A DNA stretch of 61,692 nt from Bacillota bacterium (GCA_023439505.1 JAEXNR010000041.1:1-61692); one strand, 5' to 3'. Shown: positions 8,846 to 18,445, counted from the stretch's first letter. Translations and numbers: made by a program. The notes: a model not told the origin generated them from the sequence alone.

Positions 8846-9604
8846 TCAGCCAAATCTGCCTGTGATGTAATCCTCTGTTCTTTTATCAACCGGTCTGGTA
8901 AATAGCGTATCTGTTGGAGCAAACTCTACCACTTCCCCCACCAAAAAGAACGCGGTATAATCTGAAATACGGGCAGCCTGCTGCATATTATGCGTTACAA
9001 TCGCCACCGTATATTTCTCTTTTAATTCTGACATCAGATCCTCTATCTTTAAAGTTGAGATTGGATCCAGGGCCGAAGTAGGCTCATCCATGAGCAGTAC
9101 CTCAGGTTCAACTGCAAGTGCTCTGGCAATACAGAGTCTTTGCTGTTGGCCTCCGGAAAGACCCAATGCCGATTTCTTTAGTCTATCCTTTACCTCGTCC
9201 AATAATGCCGCTCCCATTAAGCTTTGCTCCACGATTTCATCTAATTTGGCTTTCGATTTGATCCCGTGAATTCTCGGTCCATAAGCTATATTATCATAGA
9301 TCGACATGGGAAAGGGATTTGGCTGTTGAAAAACCATCCCTATCTTTTTACGCAGCAGCGTAGTATCTACTCTGGGATCATAAATATTTTCTCCATCCAG
9401 CATGACCAGGCCGTCAATTACTACACTTGGTATAAGGTCATTCATTCGATTAAGTGTCTTTAGAAACGTTGACTTACCACATCCGGAAGGTCCGATAAAA
9501 GCAGTAATTGCCTTCTCCTTTATATTCATATTTATTTCTTTTAAGGCGTGATTCGTTCCATAATGTAAATTCAGTCCCTTAGTACTTATCTTATCCTTTA
9601 TCAT
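8846..9604 (-). CDS. pstB: phosphate ABC transporter ATP-binding protein
   Basis: A 252-residue ABC ATPase that powers phosphate import by PstCA. Walker A GPSGCGKST, Q-loop VFQQPNPF, signature LSGGQQQR, Walker B VLLMDEPTSALDP and switch His in THNMQQA are all present. The PstB-specific MSIYDNIAYGPRIHG stretch separates it from other importers. Two ATG codons are adjacent; the second leaves a five-base spacer after GGAGG, so I use 9604. It is preceded by pstA with a short gap and followed by phoU. Confidence 0.97.
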   Translation of the reverse strand: MIKDKISTKGLNLHYGTNHALKEINMNIKEKAITAFIGPSGCGKSTFLKTLNRMNDLIPSVVIDGLVMLDGENIYDPRVDTTLLRKKIGMVFQQPNPFPMSIYDNIAYGPRIHGIKSKAKLDEIVEQSLMGAALLDEVKDRLKKSALGLSGGQQQRLCIARALAVEPEVLLMDEPTSALDPISTLKIEDLMSELKEKYTVAIVTHNMQQAARISDYTAFFLVGEVVEFAPTDTLFTRPVDKRTEDYITGRFG

Positions 9605-9615
9605 CATATCCTCCT

Positions 9616-10494
9616 TTACTTATTCACATTAAGTTTATGTGACAAGTATTTTGTTAACATATTAATTCCAAATACGATAATCAACAATACCAGAGCAATT
9701 CCAAAAGCATCATCATAATGTGCTTTTTCCATGCTAAGGAATAATTGAATGGTGAGTGTCCCGCCTGGCTGAAGAACCTTCTTGAATAACCCTTCGCCAT
9801 ACTCACCCAGCTTTGGAAGCAGATACCCGCTTCCTGCGGTAAATAATAAGGCCGCCGATTCCCCCACAATTCTGCCGATGGATAATATTACCCCTGTAAT
9901 AATTCCGGGCATGGCAGAAGGCAGCAATATCGTACGTATCATATACCATTTTGTGGCACCGATTCCCAATGCACCGCTTCTGTAACTGCCCGGAACGGTT
10001 TTTAGCGCCTCCTGCGTATTTCTTGTAATCAGCGGCAGCACCATTAAGGTAAGGGTCAGTGCTCCGGTTAGGATCGAGTACCCTAACTTCATCGTAATTC
10101 CAAAGAATACATAACCAAATAAACCAAATACAATGGAAGGAATTCCGGATAATGTCTCTGTCGTAAACTCGATCAGTTGTACTAATTTTCCGGGTTTTGC
10201 ATACTCATTCAAATAAACTGCGGCACCGATTCCGAAAGGAACTGCAATTAACAACGTTATCATTATGATATAGAGCGTATTTACTATATTGCCGGCTACG
10301 CCAAAGGTACCCTTAAGTGCGCTTGGAACGGTAGTAAGGAAGGGCCAGCTAATGGAGGATACTCCTCTATAAGCGACATAGCCCACAATACCGGCAAGGA
10401 GAAAGATTGATATAAATGCGCAAAAATATATAACCGCATATGCAAGACCATCAAAAGGCCTGTTGCGTTTTTGATAAATACTAGCTGTCGGCAT
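9616..10494 (-). CDS. pstA: phosphate ABC transporter permease PstA
   Basis: A 292-residue inner-membrane permease of the binding-protein-dependent family, with six predicted helices. The EAA-type cytoplasmic loop (EALKTVPGSYRSGALGIGATKW) contacts PstB. It forms the channel heterodimer with PstC. The start overlaps the pstC 3' end by 14 bases, with GGAGG upstream of the ATG. The order and similarity to PstC leave little doubt about the assignment. Confidence 0.95.
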   Translation of the reverse strand: MPTASIYQKRNRPFDGLAYAVIYFCAFISIFLLAGIVGYVAYRGVSSISWPFLTTVPSALKGTFGVAGNIVNTLYIIMITLLIAVPFGIGAAVYLNEYAKPGKLVQLIEFTTETLSGIPSIVFGLFGYVFFGITMKLGYSILTGALTLTLMVLPLITRNTQEALKTVPGSYRSGALGIGATKWYMIRTILLPSAMPGIITGVILSIGRIVGESAALLFTAGSGYLLPKLGEYGEGLFKKVLQPGGTLTIQLFLSMEKAHYDDAFGIALVLLIIVFGINMLTKYLSHKLNVNK

Positions 10495-11419
10495 TTTTTC
10501 TTCCTCCCTTCATGACCTTATTCAAGACTAAATTAATGATCATAATAAAAGCAAATAATACCAGACCAATTGTAAATAATACTCTCTTATGTGTATCTGC
10601 CGCATAGGACATTTCACTTACAACTGCTGTTGTTAAAAATCGGACCGAATTAAAAGGAAGCGGCAGATTCGCCCCATTCCCTGCTACAAGACTAATCGCC
10701 ATAGCCTCTCCGATTGCACGGCCTACGCCAAGCACAACTGCCGTAATAACTCCTGATTTTGCTGCCGGAAGAATCACTTTAAATATGGTTTGTATCTGTG
10801 TTGCTCCTAGCGCCAGGGATGCCTGTTTATAGTGGAGCGGAACCGCTTTTAAGGCCGACTCACTGATATTAATCACCGTCGGCAAAATCATCACCGCAAG
10901 TACCAATACCGCTGAAATCAAATTAGAACCCCCTGTAAACTGATGAGACGGATCATTTTTAAAAATACTTAATTCTATTTTATATATAAATGGATTCAAG
11001 ATTAAGATACCCAGCAGTCCATAAATTACAGAAGGTATTCCTGCGAGAAGCTCAACTGCAGGTTTCACAATACCTGCCAGCCATTTTGGTGCTGTTTCCG
11101 CAAGAAATACTGCAGTCATAACGCCAATGGGCACACCAATTAATATGGCCATGGCCGTACCGACAATGGAGGTGAGGATGACATAAAAAATACCAAATTT
11201 AGGCTCCGCTGCAGTTGGTGCCCATACTGTTCCAAATAATATTTTTTTCAGTCCCACTTCAAATATTGCTGGAGTTCCGCTGATAAACATATATAATGTA
11301 ATCGAAAAAACAGCCAGAACAGCAAAAAACGCACAGAATGTAAATATAACACCTGCGACCTTCTCTACTGTATTTTTTGTTTTATAATTTCCGACGATGG
11401 AAAAACTTCTATCACTCAT
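10481..11419 (-). CDS. pstC: phosphate ABC transporter permease PstC
   Basis: A 312-residue permease with an N-terminal cytoplasmic extension and about six membrane helices. The coupling loop is SALKAVPLHYKQASLALGAT. It pairs with PstA to carry phosphate delivered by PstS. AAGGAG lies five bases before the ATG. A gap of about 100 bases separates it from pstS, where differential expression of the binding protein is common in this operon type. No terminator stem stands out in that gap. Confidence 0.95.
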   Translation of the reverse strand: MSDRSFSIVGNYKTKNTVEKVAGVIFTFCAFFAVLAVFSITLYMFISGTPAIFEVGLKKILFGTVWAPTAAEPKFGIFYVILTSIVGTAMAILIGVPIGVMTAVFLAETAPKWLAGIVKPAVELLAGIPSVIYGLLGILILNPFIYKIELSIFKNDPSHQFTGGSNLISAVLVLAVMILPTVINISESALKAVPLHYKQASLALGATQIQTIFKVILPAAKSGVITAVVLGVGRAIGEAMAISLVAGNGANLPLPFNSVRFLTTAVVSEMSYAADTHKRVLFTIGLVLFAFIMIINLVLNKVMKGGRKNADS

Positions 11420-11519
11420 ATAAACTCCTTATATTCGTTTATTAACAGAGTAAGGAAGAATTCCGGGTTCTCCCTGGCATTCTTCCTGACATCTGAGAAA
11501 TTGTCATAATTGTATACGA

Positions 11520-12452
11520 TTATTTTACTGTGATTAGTCCGATGCTCTGAACAAGTTCCTGACCTTCATCTGATAACATATAGTTTAAGAATGCCTGAAC
11601 CAATTCATTCTGTGCAGAAATTTCACCCTTGGTAGCCATTACGAAAGGACGGCTTAAGAAGTAGGTTCCAGCTTTGATATCTTCAACGTTTGGTGCAACG
11701 CCCTCAAGATTTAATGCTGTTACAGTATCATCCAATACATCAAGTGATACATATCCAATTGCTCCCGGTGTGGATGCAACCTTTGCCATAACACCACCGG
11801 TGCTGTTGATTTCATTTGCATATACACATTTGTCCTGAATTCCATTCAACTCTTCGAAAGCACCTCTTGTACCTGAACCGGATTCTCTACCAACTACTAC
11901 GATTGGCTGATCTGCTCCGCCTAATTCACTCCAGTTCTTAATTGTTCCGGTATAAATACCAATTAATTGATCCTTTGTGAGATTTGTTACTGTATTTGCT
12001 TTATCTACAATTACAGCAATACCATCGATTGCCACTACATTAGCTACTGCACCGCCGCTTACTTCAGTATCCTTTAATTCTCTGGAAGAATTACCGATAT
12101 CTACTGTACCCTGTAAAAGAGCTTCAATACCTGCACTGGATCCTGTAAACTCAGGGGATACCGTTGTGTCGGGATACTTATTCATAAAAGCCTCTGCTGC
12201 TGCATTTGCAAGTTTCTCCATTGAGGTAGATCCAGACAATGTAATCGTTCCGCTTAATGCTGCCTCATTGTCTGTTGAATTTGAATCGTCCGGTGTACTT
12301 GAATTATCTGTTGAAGTGGAATCATTGGCAGTACCGGTTGATTCCTCCGTCTTTGTATTATCTTTACTCTGATTGGAACATGCGCTTAATGCTGCAACTG
12401 CTAAAATACATGTCAACAATAATGCTGCCAACTTTCTTACATTCTTTTTCAT
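11520..12452 (-). CDS. pstS: phosphate-binding lipoprotein PstS
   Basis: A 310-residue substrate-binding protein. A lipoprotein signal peptide ends at lipobox LSAC with C25, then a Ser/Thr/Asp/Asn-rich linker, then the PBP-like domain beginning GTITLSGSTSMEKL. Phosphate-binding loops are recognisable as SGSTS and GRESGSGTRGAFEE. It delivers phosphate to PstCA at the outer membrane face. The start is the ATG with GGAG eight bases upstream; nine extra in-frame codons further up are not supported. It is the first gene of the operon, directly behind the Pho box. Confidence 0.96.
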   Translation of the reverse strand: MKKNVRKLAALLLTCILAVAALSACSNQSKDNTKTEESTGTANDSTSTDNSSTPDDSNSTDNEAALSGTITLSGSTSMEKLANAAAEAFMNKYPDTTVSPEFTGSSAGIEALLQGTVDIGNSSRELKDTEVSGGAVANVVAIDGIAVIVDKANTVTNLTKDQLIGIYTGTIKNWSELGGADQPIVVVGRESGSGTRGAFEELNGIQDKCVYANEINSTGGVMAKVASTPGAIGYVSLDVLDDTVTALNLEGVAPNVEDIKAGTYFLSRPFVMATKGEISAQNELVQAFLNYMLSDEGQELVQSIGLITVK

Positions 12453-12533
12453 AATCTTTTCTCCTTTTTTCATACACACTCTAATTGACTATTTCAATTT
12501 ATCACGAAACTTGTATCACAGATATCACGGTTT

Positions 12534-12561
12534 TGTATATAGTTTGTAAAGTCTATGTAAA
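12534..12561 (-). promoter_or_regulatory. Pho box upstream of pstS
   Basis: On the minus strand the order is TTTACA, TTTACA, TATACA, each separated by five bases (plus-strand hexamers at 12556, 12545 and 12534). This is the PhoP-binding arrangement described for Bacillus (TTAACA-like direct repeats with an 11-bp period). It sits about 80-110 bases before the pstS start, where an activator should be. Confidence 0.8.
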
Positions 12562-12875
12562 ATGGCCTCATTTTTGATCATTACGGGAATATTATTCGAA
12601 TTTCTGTTAATAATATTCCTTTTTTATGAAAAATCGTATCTGCCACTCTTATAATCAATTTATTCTTTATCATTTCCCGGATAGTTACATTATATAACGC
12701 ACGATTGGATGGATCTTTTTATTCAAACAGCAAAGATGGAATAGACCAATTTCTTCTTATAGAAGATTTTGATCTATCCCATCTTTTCTTAAGTGATATG
12801 TAAAGAATGCATGTGCAGTAGAACTGATATTTTTCTTATAATCCAGATAAGCAAACTACAGACCTGTTGGATTTT
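12562..12875. other. intergenic region between the phosphate operon and the transporter island
   Basis: No gene is visible in this 314-base AT-rich stretch. It contains one clear inverted repeat (12732-12786, listed separately). The base composition changes here: the pst genes to the left are AT-rich, the island to the right is richer in G+C. Confidence 0.6.
12732..12786. terminator. hairpin terminator at the end of the island operon
   Basis: Arms of 18 bases (from 12732 and up to 12786) pair with two G-U type mismatches around a 19-base loop. On the minus strand the stem is followed by a modest T content. It lies about 90 bases past the stop codon of the last island gene and is the only stem between the two operons. 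Confidence 0.55.
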
Positions 12876-13952
12876 TTATAAAACCAGTGTAATATGATTC
12901 CCGTTTTCTCCACTCCAGGTATGTTCTTTGGTCAGACCCAGCACCATTCTGACTGACAACTCGTCTGACCGCTCAGTAAATAGATCAAAGGGGGGACCAC
13001 TATAGCATATCGCCGCCTCACAGGAGCCGTCCAGCTCCGAGACAGAGGCCGAGAACCGCAGGGGAAGTACGCTTTTTTGATCCAAAAGTATCTGGACACA
13101 TAACTCTTCAAAAACTAACTGCAGATTGTTAACCTGTCGTTGGGACAGAAGCTGTCGGCGGCCAAACTCCTCAATACCGGTACTAACCTCAATAAAGTCA
13201 AAGGCAGATGAAGTAATCTCCCGTTCAAAGGTCTTAAGACGTTTCACAAATCCCCTGGTCCGCTCCCGCTGAGGGTTATCAAAAATCTGTTCCGGTGGGC
13301 CATCCTCATAAATACCGCCTTCATCCATATACAGAACACGAGTGGACACGTCTCTGGCGAATTTCATCTCGTGAGTGACAATCATCATCGTCAATCCCTC
13401 TCTTGCCAATGCCCGGATGACAGCCAATACCTCGCTTACCATCGTTGGATCCAATGCCGAAGTTGGTTCATCAAAGAGAATTATCTCTGGATTCATAGCC
13501 AATGCTCGTGCAATTGCAACCCTCTGCTTTTGACCTCCGGATAACTCATCCGGATAGGACAGTGCTTTTTGTGCAAGACCCACGGTGGCCAGCAGGTGCA
13601 TCCCCTTCTCGTATGCCTCCTGCCTTGACAGCTTTAACAAATCTACCGGACCCAACATGATATTTTCAATCACTGTCAGATGGGAGAATAAGTTGAAGGA
13701 TTGAAACACCATACCCATCTTGCGCCGGACAGCAAAAATATCCGCACCTTTTGCCGTAATATCCTTTCCGTCCACAATGATCCTGCCGGCAGTGGGCGTC
13801 TCCAGCAAATTCAGGCACCGCAGCAGCGTAGATTTTCCTGTACCAGAAGGACCAATGATGGAAACCACTTCTCCCTTCCCAATATTCACGTTGACATCCG
13901 AGAAGGGCGTCACGTTGGGGTATGCTTTTTTCAAATGTTGGATGGAAATCAT
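12876..13952 (-). CDS. polar amino acid ABC transporter ATPase with C-terminal RsbW-like domain
   Basis: A 358-residue protein. Residues 1-240 are a standard GlnQ-type ABC ATPase: Walker A GPSGTGKS (34-41), signature LSGGQKQR, Walker B ILFDEPTSALDP, switch THEMKFA. GlnQ proteins normally end here. Residues 241-358 are an extra domain whose pattern, an alpha helix with LQLVFEELCVQILL (277-290) and then strand-rich sequence, resembles the N-box half of RsbW-type GHKL ATPases. The Asn of the N-box and the glycine-rich lid are missing. I infer a non-catalytic regulatory module. It overlaps the permease gene by ATGA and so is co-translated. Substrate is probably an amino acid; specificity is unknown. 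Confidence 0.85.
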   Translation of the reverse strand: MISIQHLKKAYPNVTPFSDVNVNIGKGEVVSIIGPSGTGKSTLLRCLNLLETPTAGRIIVDGKDITAKGADIFAVRRKMGMVFQSFNLFSHLTVIENIMLGPVDLLKLSRQEAYEKGMHLLATVGLAQKALSYPDELSGGQKQRVAIARALAMNPEIILFDEPTSALDPTMVSEVLAVIRALAREGLTMMIVTHEMKFARDVSTRVLYMDEGGIYEDGPPEQIFDNPQRERTRGFVKRLKTFEREITSSAFDFIEVSTGIEEFGRRQLLSQRQVNNLQLVFEELCVQILLDQKSVLPLRFSASVSELDGSCEAAICYSGPPFDLFTERSDELSVRMVLGLTKEHTWSGENGNHITLVL

Positions 13953-15655
13953 CTCATCACTACTCCTTTCACATTACGCTTACGCCGCTTAGGGTCCAGT
14001 TTAATTTCCAGACGTGAAAGTAAAATCGTCAGGATATTCGCCACCAGGAAATAAATCACCGCCGTGGCGATCAACGGAAAGAACGCCTCCAACGTACGAC
14101 TGCGAATGATGTCAGACACCTTGGTAAGATCCTGAATGGCGATATAACCCACAACCGAGGTCATCTTAACCATAGAGATAAACTCCCCCTTGAATACCGG
14201 CAGAAAATGTCTGGCCGCCTGCGGAAAGGTAATCTTTAGGAATGTCTTGATTCCGGTGAAGCCCAGGGCCTGTGCCGCCTCTATCTGTCCCTGATCCACC
14301 GCATCTATGCCAGTACGCATCATCTCGGATACATAGACTCCAAAGTTGACTGCAAATCCGAAAATTGCCACCAGGATAGCGGATATGTCCAACTTACCAA
14401 AAATAATGTAGTAGAGAATCATCAGCAGTACCACAATAGGCGTTCCTTGAATGAGCCGGATAAATGCCGCCGCAAGAAGAGAAGCAATTCGCTTTTTACT
14501 GCGTCGCAGCATACATATGACAAAGCCCATGAGGGAACCGAGAATCCCTGAACAGATGGAGATGAGAACTGTGATCTTCATTCCGTCAAGCACCAGCTTC
14601 CAACGGTTTTCCGTAACAAACGTTCTGGTAAAGCTGGATTTAAGGCTATCCCATAAGCTCTTTTTTATCTGACTGGAGACCACCTCATCGGAGGACTGAA
14701 CGAAAGCAGCGCTCTCCCCCGTATCCTCCCGGGTCACCAGCACCTGAGGGTTTGCAAAATAGGGCAGAGTAAAATCCACCATCTTACGCCGTTCCTCCGT
14801 GGCGTTAATATCGGAGATCGCCAGATCTACCTTACCGGACTGAATTGCTGGAAGAAGTGCATCAAAATCCATAATCGTGAATTCCACCGTCATATCCATC
14901 TTAAGCGCAATGCGCTGGATCAACTCCACATCAATCCCTACGCACGCCCCATCCTGTACAAAACAGATAGGCGGTACATCCGGAGAAAGTGCGACTTTTA
15001 ATACCCCGTTTGTTCCCTGTGCCTCAGCTATTTCCATAGTACGGTAATAGTCCGGACCATCGGCCACCCAGCGCCCGTTTAACTCATCAAGGGTACCATC
15101 GCCTTTAAACTGCGTCAGTACATCATTTATCTTCTCTTTCAGGTCTGCTCGTTGTTTTGACACGGCGATATAGCAGGCTTCGTCCACCATATCATCCTGT
15201 GTAACCTTGAGTCCGGCAGCCTGCTTGATCATATAGAAGGCGACAGATCGAGAGGTCATCACATAGTCCAGCTTACCGCTTTGAAGCGCCAATATTGCAT
15301 CGGCAGCATTGGAGTATAAGGAGAGCTTGGCATCTGGGTATTTTCCGTTGAGATAGTCCTGCGCTACTATGCTGGTGATGCCGTATCGGGCAGATTCCAC
15401 CGGTACACGCTGAACACTTCCTTCCACTCCCTGCTTTTTCACATTCTCTGTCCCGCTGTTATCCCGTACCAGCAGGGCTGTCAGGGTGTGATAGAGCGGT
15501 GTGGAAAAATCCATTGTCCGACGCTCAGGGGTAGCATTCATTTGCATCGCTTCGGTAACAGTTAAATTTGCCTTGGAACTACATCCTGTCAGCAAGAATA
15601 TAAGGGTCAACAGGGTCAGCTCAAGCACCACCGCCCTCGAAAAATTCTGTCTCAT
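13949..15655 (-). CDS. amino acid ABC transporter, fused substrate-binding and permease protein
   Basis: A 568-residue lipoprotein-permease fusion. A signal peptide ends with LLTGC, followed by binding-protein segments and then a HisM/GlnP-type permease (about 350-565) with the coupling loop EAAQALGFTGIKTFLKITFPQA. The binding segments are in an unusual order. The first (about 30-215) begins at the ATPERRTMDFS hinge and runs through lobe 2 to the C-terminal DGTLDELNGRW. The second (about 225-325) holds only the N-terminal half, ending ATEERRKMVDFT. Together they make one circularly permuted domain. Start is ATG 15655 or an in-frame GTG four codons earlier. It pairs with the ATPase gene overlapping downstream. 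Confidence 0.85.
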   Translation of the reverse strand: MRQNFSRAVVLELTLLTLIFLLTGCSSKANLTVTEAMQMNATPERRTMDFSTPLYHTLTALLVRDNSGTENVKKQGVEGSVQRVPVESARYGITSIVAQDYLNGKYPDAKLSLYSNAADAILALQSGKLDYVMTSRSVAFYMIKQAAGLKVTQDDMVDEACYIAVSKQRADLKEKINDVLTQFKGDGTLDELNGRWVADGPDYYRTMEIAEAQGTNGVLKVALSPDVPPICFVQDGACVGIDVELIQRIALKMDMTVEFTIMDFDALLPAIQSGKVDLAISDINATEERRKMVDFTLPYFANPQVLVTREDTGESAAFVQSSDEVVSSQIKKSLWDSLKSSFTRTFVTENRWKLVLDGMKITVLISICSGILGSLMGFVICMLRRSKKRIASLLAAAFIRLIQGTPIVVLLMILYYIIFGKLDISAILVAIFGFAVNFGVYVSEMMRTGIDAVDQGQIEAAQALGFTGIKTFLKITFPQAARHFLPVFKGEFISMVKMTSVVGYIAIQDLTKVSDIIRSRTLEAFFPLIATAVIYFLVANILTILLSRLEIKLDPKRRKRNVKGVVMR

Positions 15656-15673
15656 ATGGTGGATCACCTTTCT

Positions 15674-15975
15674 TTACATTGAATTTAGAGCATATTTCTC
15701 TCGCTGATCATTGCCCCAGTCCCGCCACCCCCGGTTGAGATACATGATTCTTATTTCTTTGTCAGCCTCTGATGGCTGGTCTGTTGTTTTTAAGTAGGCG
15801 GCCAAATCTGTAAAGCATAGCGTTTGATAGAATTCGTTTCTTGAAAAGTACGTCATCCGGTTCTTCACCAAAATAAATATAAAAGCTTCTCATTAACAGA
15901 GACATCTGTTGATCCCCAGTAGAGTCCATTCAATATGGCATCTGTTAGTCCGTGACGAATTAGATACCCTTTCAT
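15674..15975 (-). pseudogene. remnant of a histidine phosphatase (phosphoglycerate mutase family) gene
   Basis: Behind AGGAGG at the end of the phosphatase gene starts a 36-codon frame, MKGYLIRHGLTDAILNG then LYWGSTDVSVNEK, stopping at 15865. The RHG catalytic motif and the GSTDVxxNEK stretch are those of the N-terminus of cobC/phosphoglycerate-mutase-like histidine phosphatases, which are normally about 200 residues. The rest of the gap is open in another frame (15674-15871, 65 codons) without recognisable phosphatase sequence. I read this as a truncated and frameshifted gene. A short functional peptide cannot be excluded because the binding site is intact. Confidence 0.45.
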
Positions 15976-15994
15976 ACCTTGACCTCCTCATAGA

Positions 15995-18445
15995 TCAGTT
16001 CTGTTTTGTCAATGTCAAAATGTTAAGTGCGTCACGATATTCGTATTCCACGGTATCCATGGATTTCTTCACCATGAAAATGCCCAACCCTCCGATATCC
16101 CGATTCTCTGCGGATAGCGTAGTATCCGGATCCGGTTTCTCAGTGGGGTTATAGGGACGGCCATTATCGGCAAAGCGTAATGTAACACATCCATCTTCTA
16201 CTTGCACTCCCACGGTAGCATCGCTGGCATCTGAGTACAGGACAATATTAGAGAGAACCTCATCCACAGCAATGTTCATCTGCACGATTACCTTCATGGA
16301 AATGCCCGCCGTCTCCAGCTCCCGATCCACAAAGGCAGTGACCAGCTCCATGGATTCTAGCGTAGGGATCAGCTTTATCTTTTTCATAGGGGAACTGTTG
16401 CGGGATCTCAGCTCCAGACTCAGCATGGTAATATCGTCAAACTGAGGAGCCTCGCCTACAAAGGTGTCAATTTCCTCCTTCATGCGGCGTAGCAGAGTTT
16501 CACAGTCCTTCTCTTTGTTGCGGTTAAGCGCTGCCAGCATTCTGTCGGTACCATAGAGCTCATTGTTGGCATCAGTGGCCTCGGCCACACCGTCCGTGTA
16601 GAGAAACAACCGGTCACCGGGTTCTATCTGAAGCTCATATTCCCTGTAATGAGAGCCCTCCATACCCGCCAGTACAAATCCGTGTCTGTCCTTTACCAGC
16701 TCATACTCACTATCAGCACGTTTTATCACCGGATACTCATGCCCGGCATTGGCGCAGACCAGTTTTCCTGTGGAAATCTCAAGAATTCCCAGCCAGACCG
16801 TGACGAACATCTCCGCCTCGTTATTCACGCAGAGCTGATTGTTTACCTTTTCCAATACACCTTTGGGCGAAAGGCCTGTCTGTGCCACATTTTTTAGCAG
16901 CGTCTTGGCAATCACCATAAAGAGAGCTGCCGGAACGCCTTTACCGGACACATCAGCCATCACCATGGCGAGCCTATCGTCATCCACAAGAAAGAAGTCA
17001 TAAAAGTCGCCGCCTACCTCTTTGGCGGGGGTCATGGTAGCATATATGTCCAGCTCCGGACGTTCAGGAAAGGCAGGGAAGATACAGGGGAGCATACTGG
17101 CCTGAATATGCTTGGCCACATCCAGCTCTGCTCCGATACGCTCCTTTTCAGCTGTAACTGTTGTAAGGTTATCAATGTATTCTCTCATTCGCTGAGACAT
17201 TCTATTGAAACTCTGAGCCAGCATACCAAGCTCATCACTGCCCAGATCCGGAATGACATGCTCCAAGTTGCCGCTGCCAAGTTCACCGGCACCGGTTGCT
17301 AGAATATCCACCGGTTGCGTGATTTTTCCTGCTACCTTCTGGCTGACGAACAGAACCGCAGCAAATACCAGCACCAGACAAAGTGCAAAAATAGCAAAGA
17401 TACTTAAAATTTGTCGGGACATAACGCCCTGCATAGCCTCTGAGGACTTCGTCACCGTTGCTTCCACTTTTCGAACCGGCTCAACTACCTGGTTGTAGTC
17501 CAAACAGTTGATTAATGTCCACCCTGTTTCGTCAATTTGAGCATATCCTGCAATAATACTGTCTCCCTGATAGCAGCCAAATGCATTGGCGGAAAAGTCA
17601 ACCTGTTCCATCACTGCCTTGTAAGCATCAGACTTCGTGGTAAGCTCCACATCATCGGTACTCAGGAGCACTTTTCCATCGGCGCTTATGATAAATGCAT
17701 CTGTAAAGGATGCATCTGTTTTGCGAAGCACCACCTCAGAGATTTCACTTACCCTCAGGTCGAAAGCAACGACACCGAATATCTTATTCTGGTTATAAAC
17801 CGGAATTGCCACCGTAACATAGTTGCGTCCATCGGTGCCTGCATAGAGCTCTGACCAGCATATGTCTCCTGCTTTCACAGCATTACGGTACCAATCCCGA
17901 GTGCGCATATCTGCCTTTTCTACCTCAGGATAAAAAGTATCGGTACTGGAAAATACCATACCATTTTCCAGTACGATATATGCCAGGGATATCTTGTCTT
18001 CATGCGCCAGAATATGGTCAAACATCGCGGAAGCACCCGCCAGCAATGTCAAGTTTTTGTCGATCTCATTCTGAGTCAGTGATGCTTTCTGAGAGATGAT
18101 ATACTCCTCGTATCGATCTACTGCAGCAACAGGAGATACAATTCCTCCGCCTGCATAGAGGTTTTCAATATCCCCTTTGAGTGTTAGCAATTCTCCCTTG
18201 ATGCGGGAAAAATCACCGCTTATTTTACTGGCATTCAACCGGGCCGTGGACTCAGCCAGGCGGATGCTCATGGAAAGCATATCTTCGGCATTACTGGAAG
18301 CAATCGTCTTACTGGTATGATTCATCTGGGCAGATAAATTACCCCGTAGTGAAAACAGTCCTGACAGCGAAACCAGCATGATCAAAGTGATTGCAGCAAT
18401 GCTCACCATTAGCAGGGCATTTCTTATACGTCGTTTAATTTTCAT
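15995..18445 (-). CDS. membrane SpoIIE/RsbU-type PP2C phosphatase with dCache sensor and C-terminal RsbW-like kinase domain
   Basis: An 816-residue signalling protein. TM1 is at about 9-30, an extracellular dCache-like sensor at 35-340, TM2 at 346-368, HAMP at 370-425. The PP2C domain (440-680) shows the metal residues in EVGGD (476-480), ADVSGKG (497-503), TDG (617-619) and FDD (669-671). Residues 688-816 form an RsbW-like GHKL ATPase with an intact N-box (AVDEVLSN733), DNG (760-762) and GGLG (785-788). It may both dephosphorylate and phosphorylate a STAS partner; the STAS gene at 21709-22005 is the obvious candidate. The gene overlaps the ligase gene by 11 bases and has AGAGG before the ATG. 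Confidence 0.9.
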   Translation of the reverse strand: MKIKRRIRNALLMVSIAAITLIMLVSLSGLFSLRGNLSAQMNHTSKTIASSNAEDMLSMSIRLAESTARLNASKISGDFSRIKGELLTLKGDIENLYAGGGIVSPVAAVDRYEEYIISQKASLTQNEIDKNLTLLAGASAMFDHILAHEDKISLAYIVLENGMVFSSTDTFYPEVEKADMRTRDWYRNAVKAGDICWSELYAGTDGRNYVTVAIPVYNQNKIFGVVAFDLRVSEISEVVLRKTDASFTDAFIISADGKVLLSTDDVELTTKSDAYKAVMEQVDFSANAFGCYQGDSIIAGYAQIDETGWTLINCLDYNQVVEPVRKVEATVTKSSEAMQGVMSRQILSIFAIFALCLVLVFAAVLFVSQKVAGKITQPVDILATGAGELGSGNLEHVIPDLGSDELGMLAQSFNRMSQRMREYIDNLTTVTAEKERIGAELDVAKHIQASMLPCIFPAFPERPELDIYATMTPAKEVGGDFYDFFLVDDDRLAMVMADVSGKGVPAALFMVIAKTLLKNVAQTGLSPKGVLEKVNNQLCVNNEAEMFVTVWLGILEISTGKLVCANAGHEYPVIKRADSEYELVKDRHGFVLAGMEGSHYREYELQIEPGDRLFLYTDGVAEATDANNELYGTDRMLAALNRNKEKDCETLLRRMKEEIDTFVGEAPQFDDITMLSLELRSRNSSPMKKIKLIPTLESMELVTAFVDRELETAGISMKVIVQMNIAVDEVLSNIVLYSDASDATVGVQVEDGCVTLRFADNGRPYNPTEKPDPDTTLSAENRDIGGLGIFMVKKSMDTVEYEYRDALNILTLTKQN

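Noticed and set aside
12790..12875. A direct repeat of the tRNA-Arg 3' end as attachment site
   Set aside because: No copy of GTTCCCGAGACG or a near match was seen at the left end of the island, and there is no integrase.
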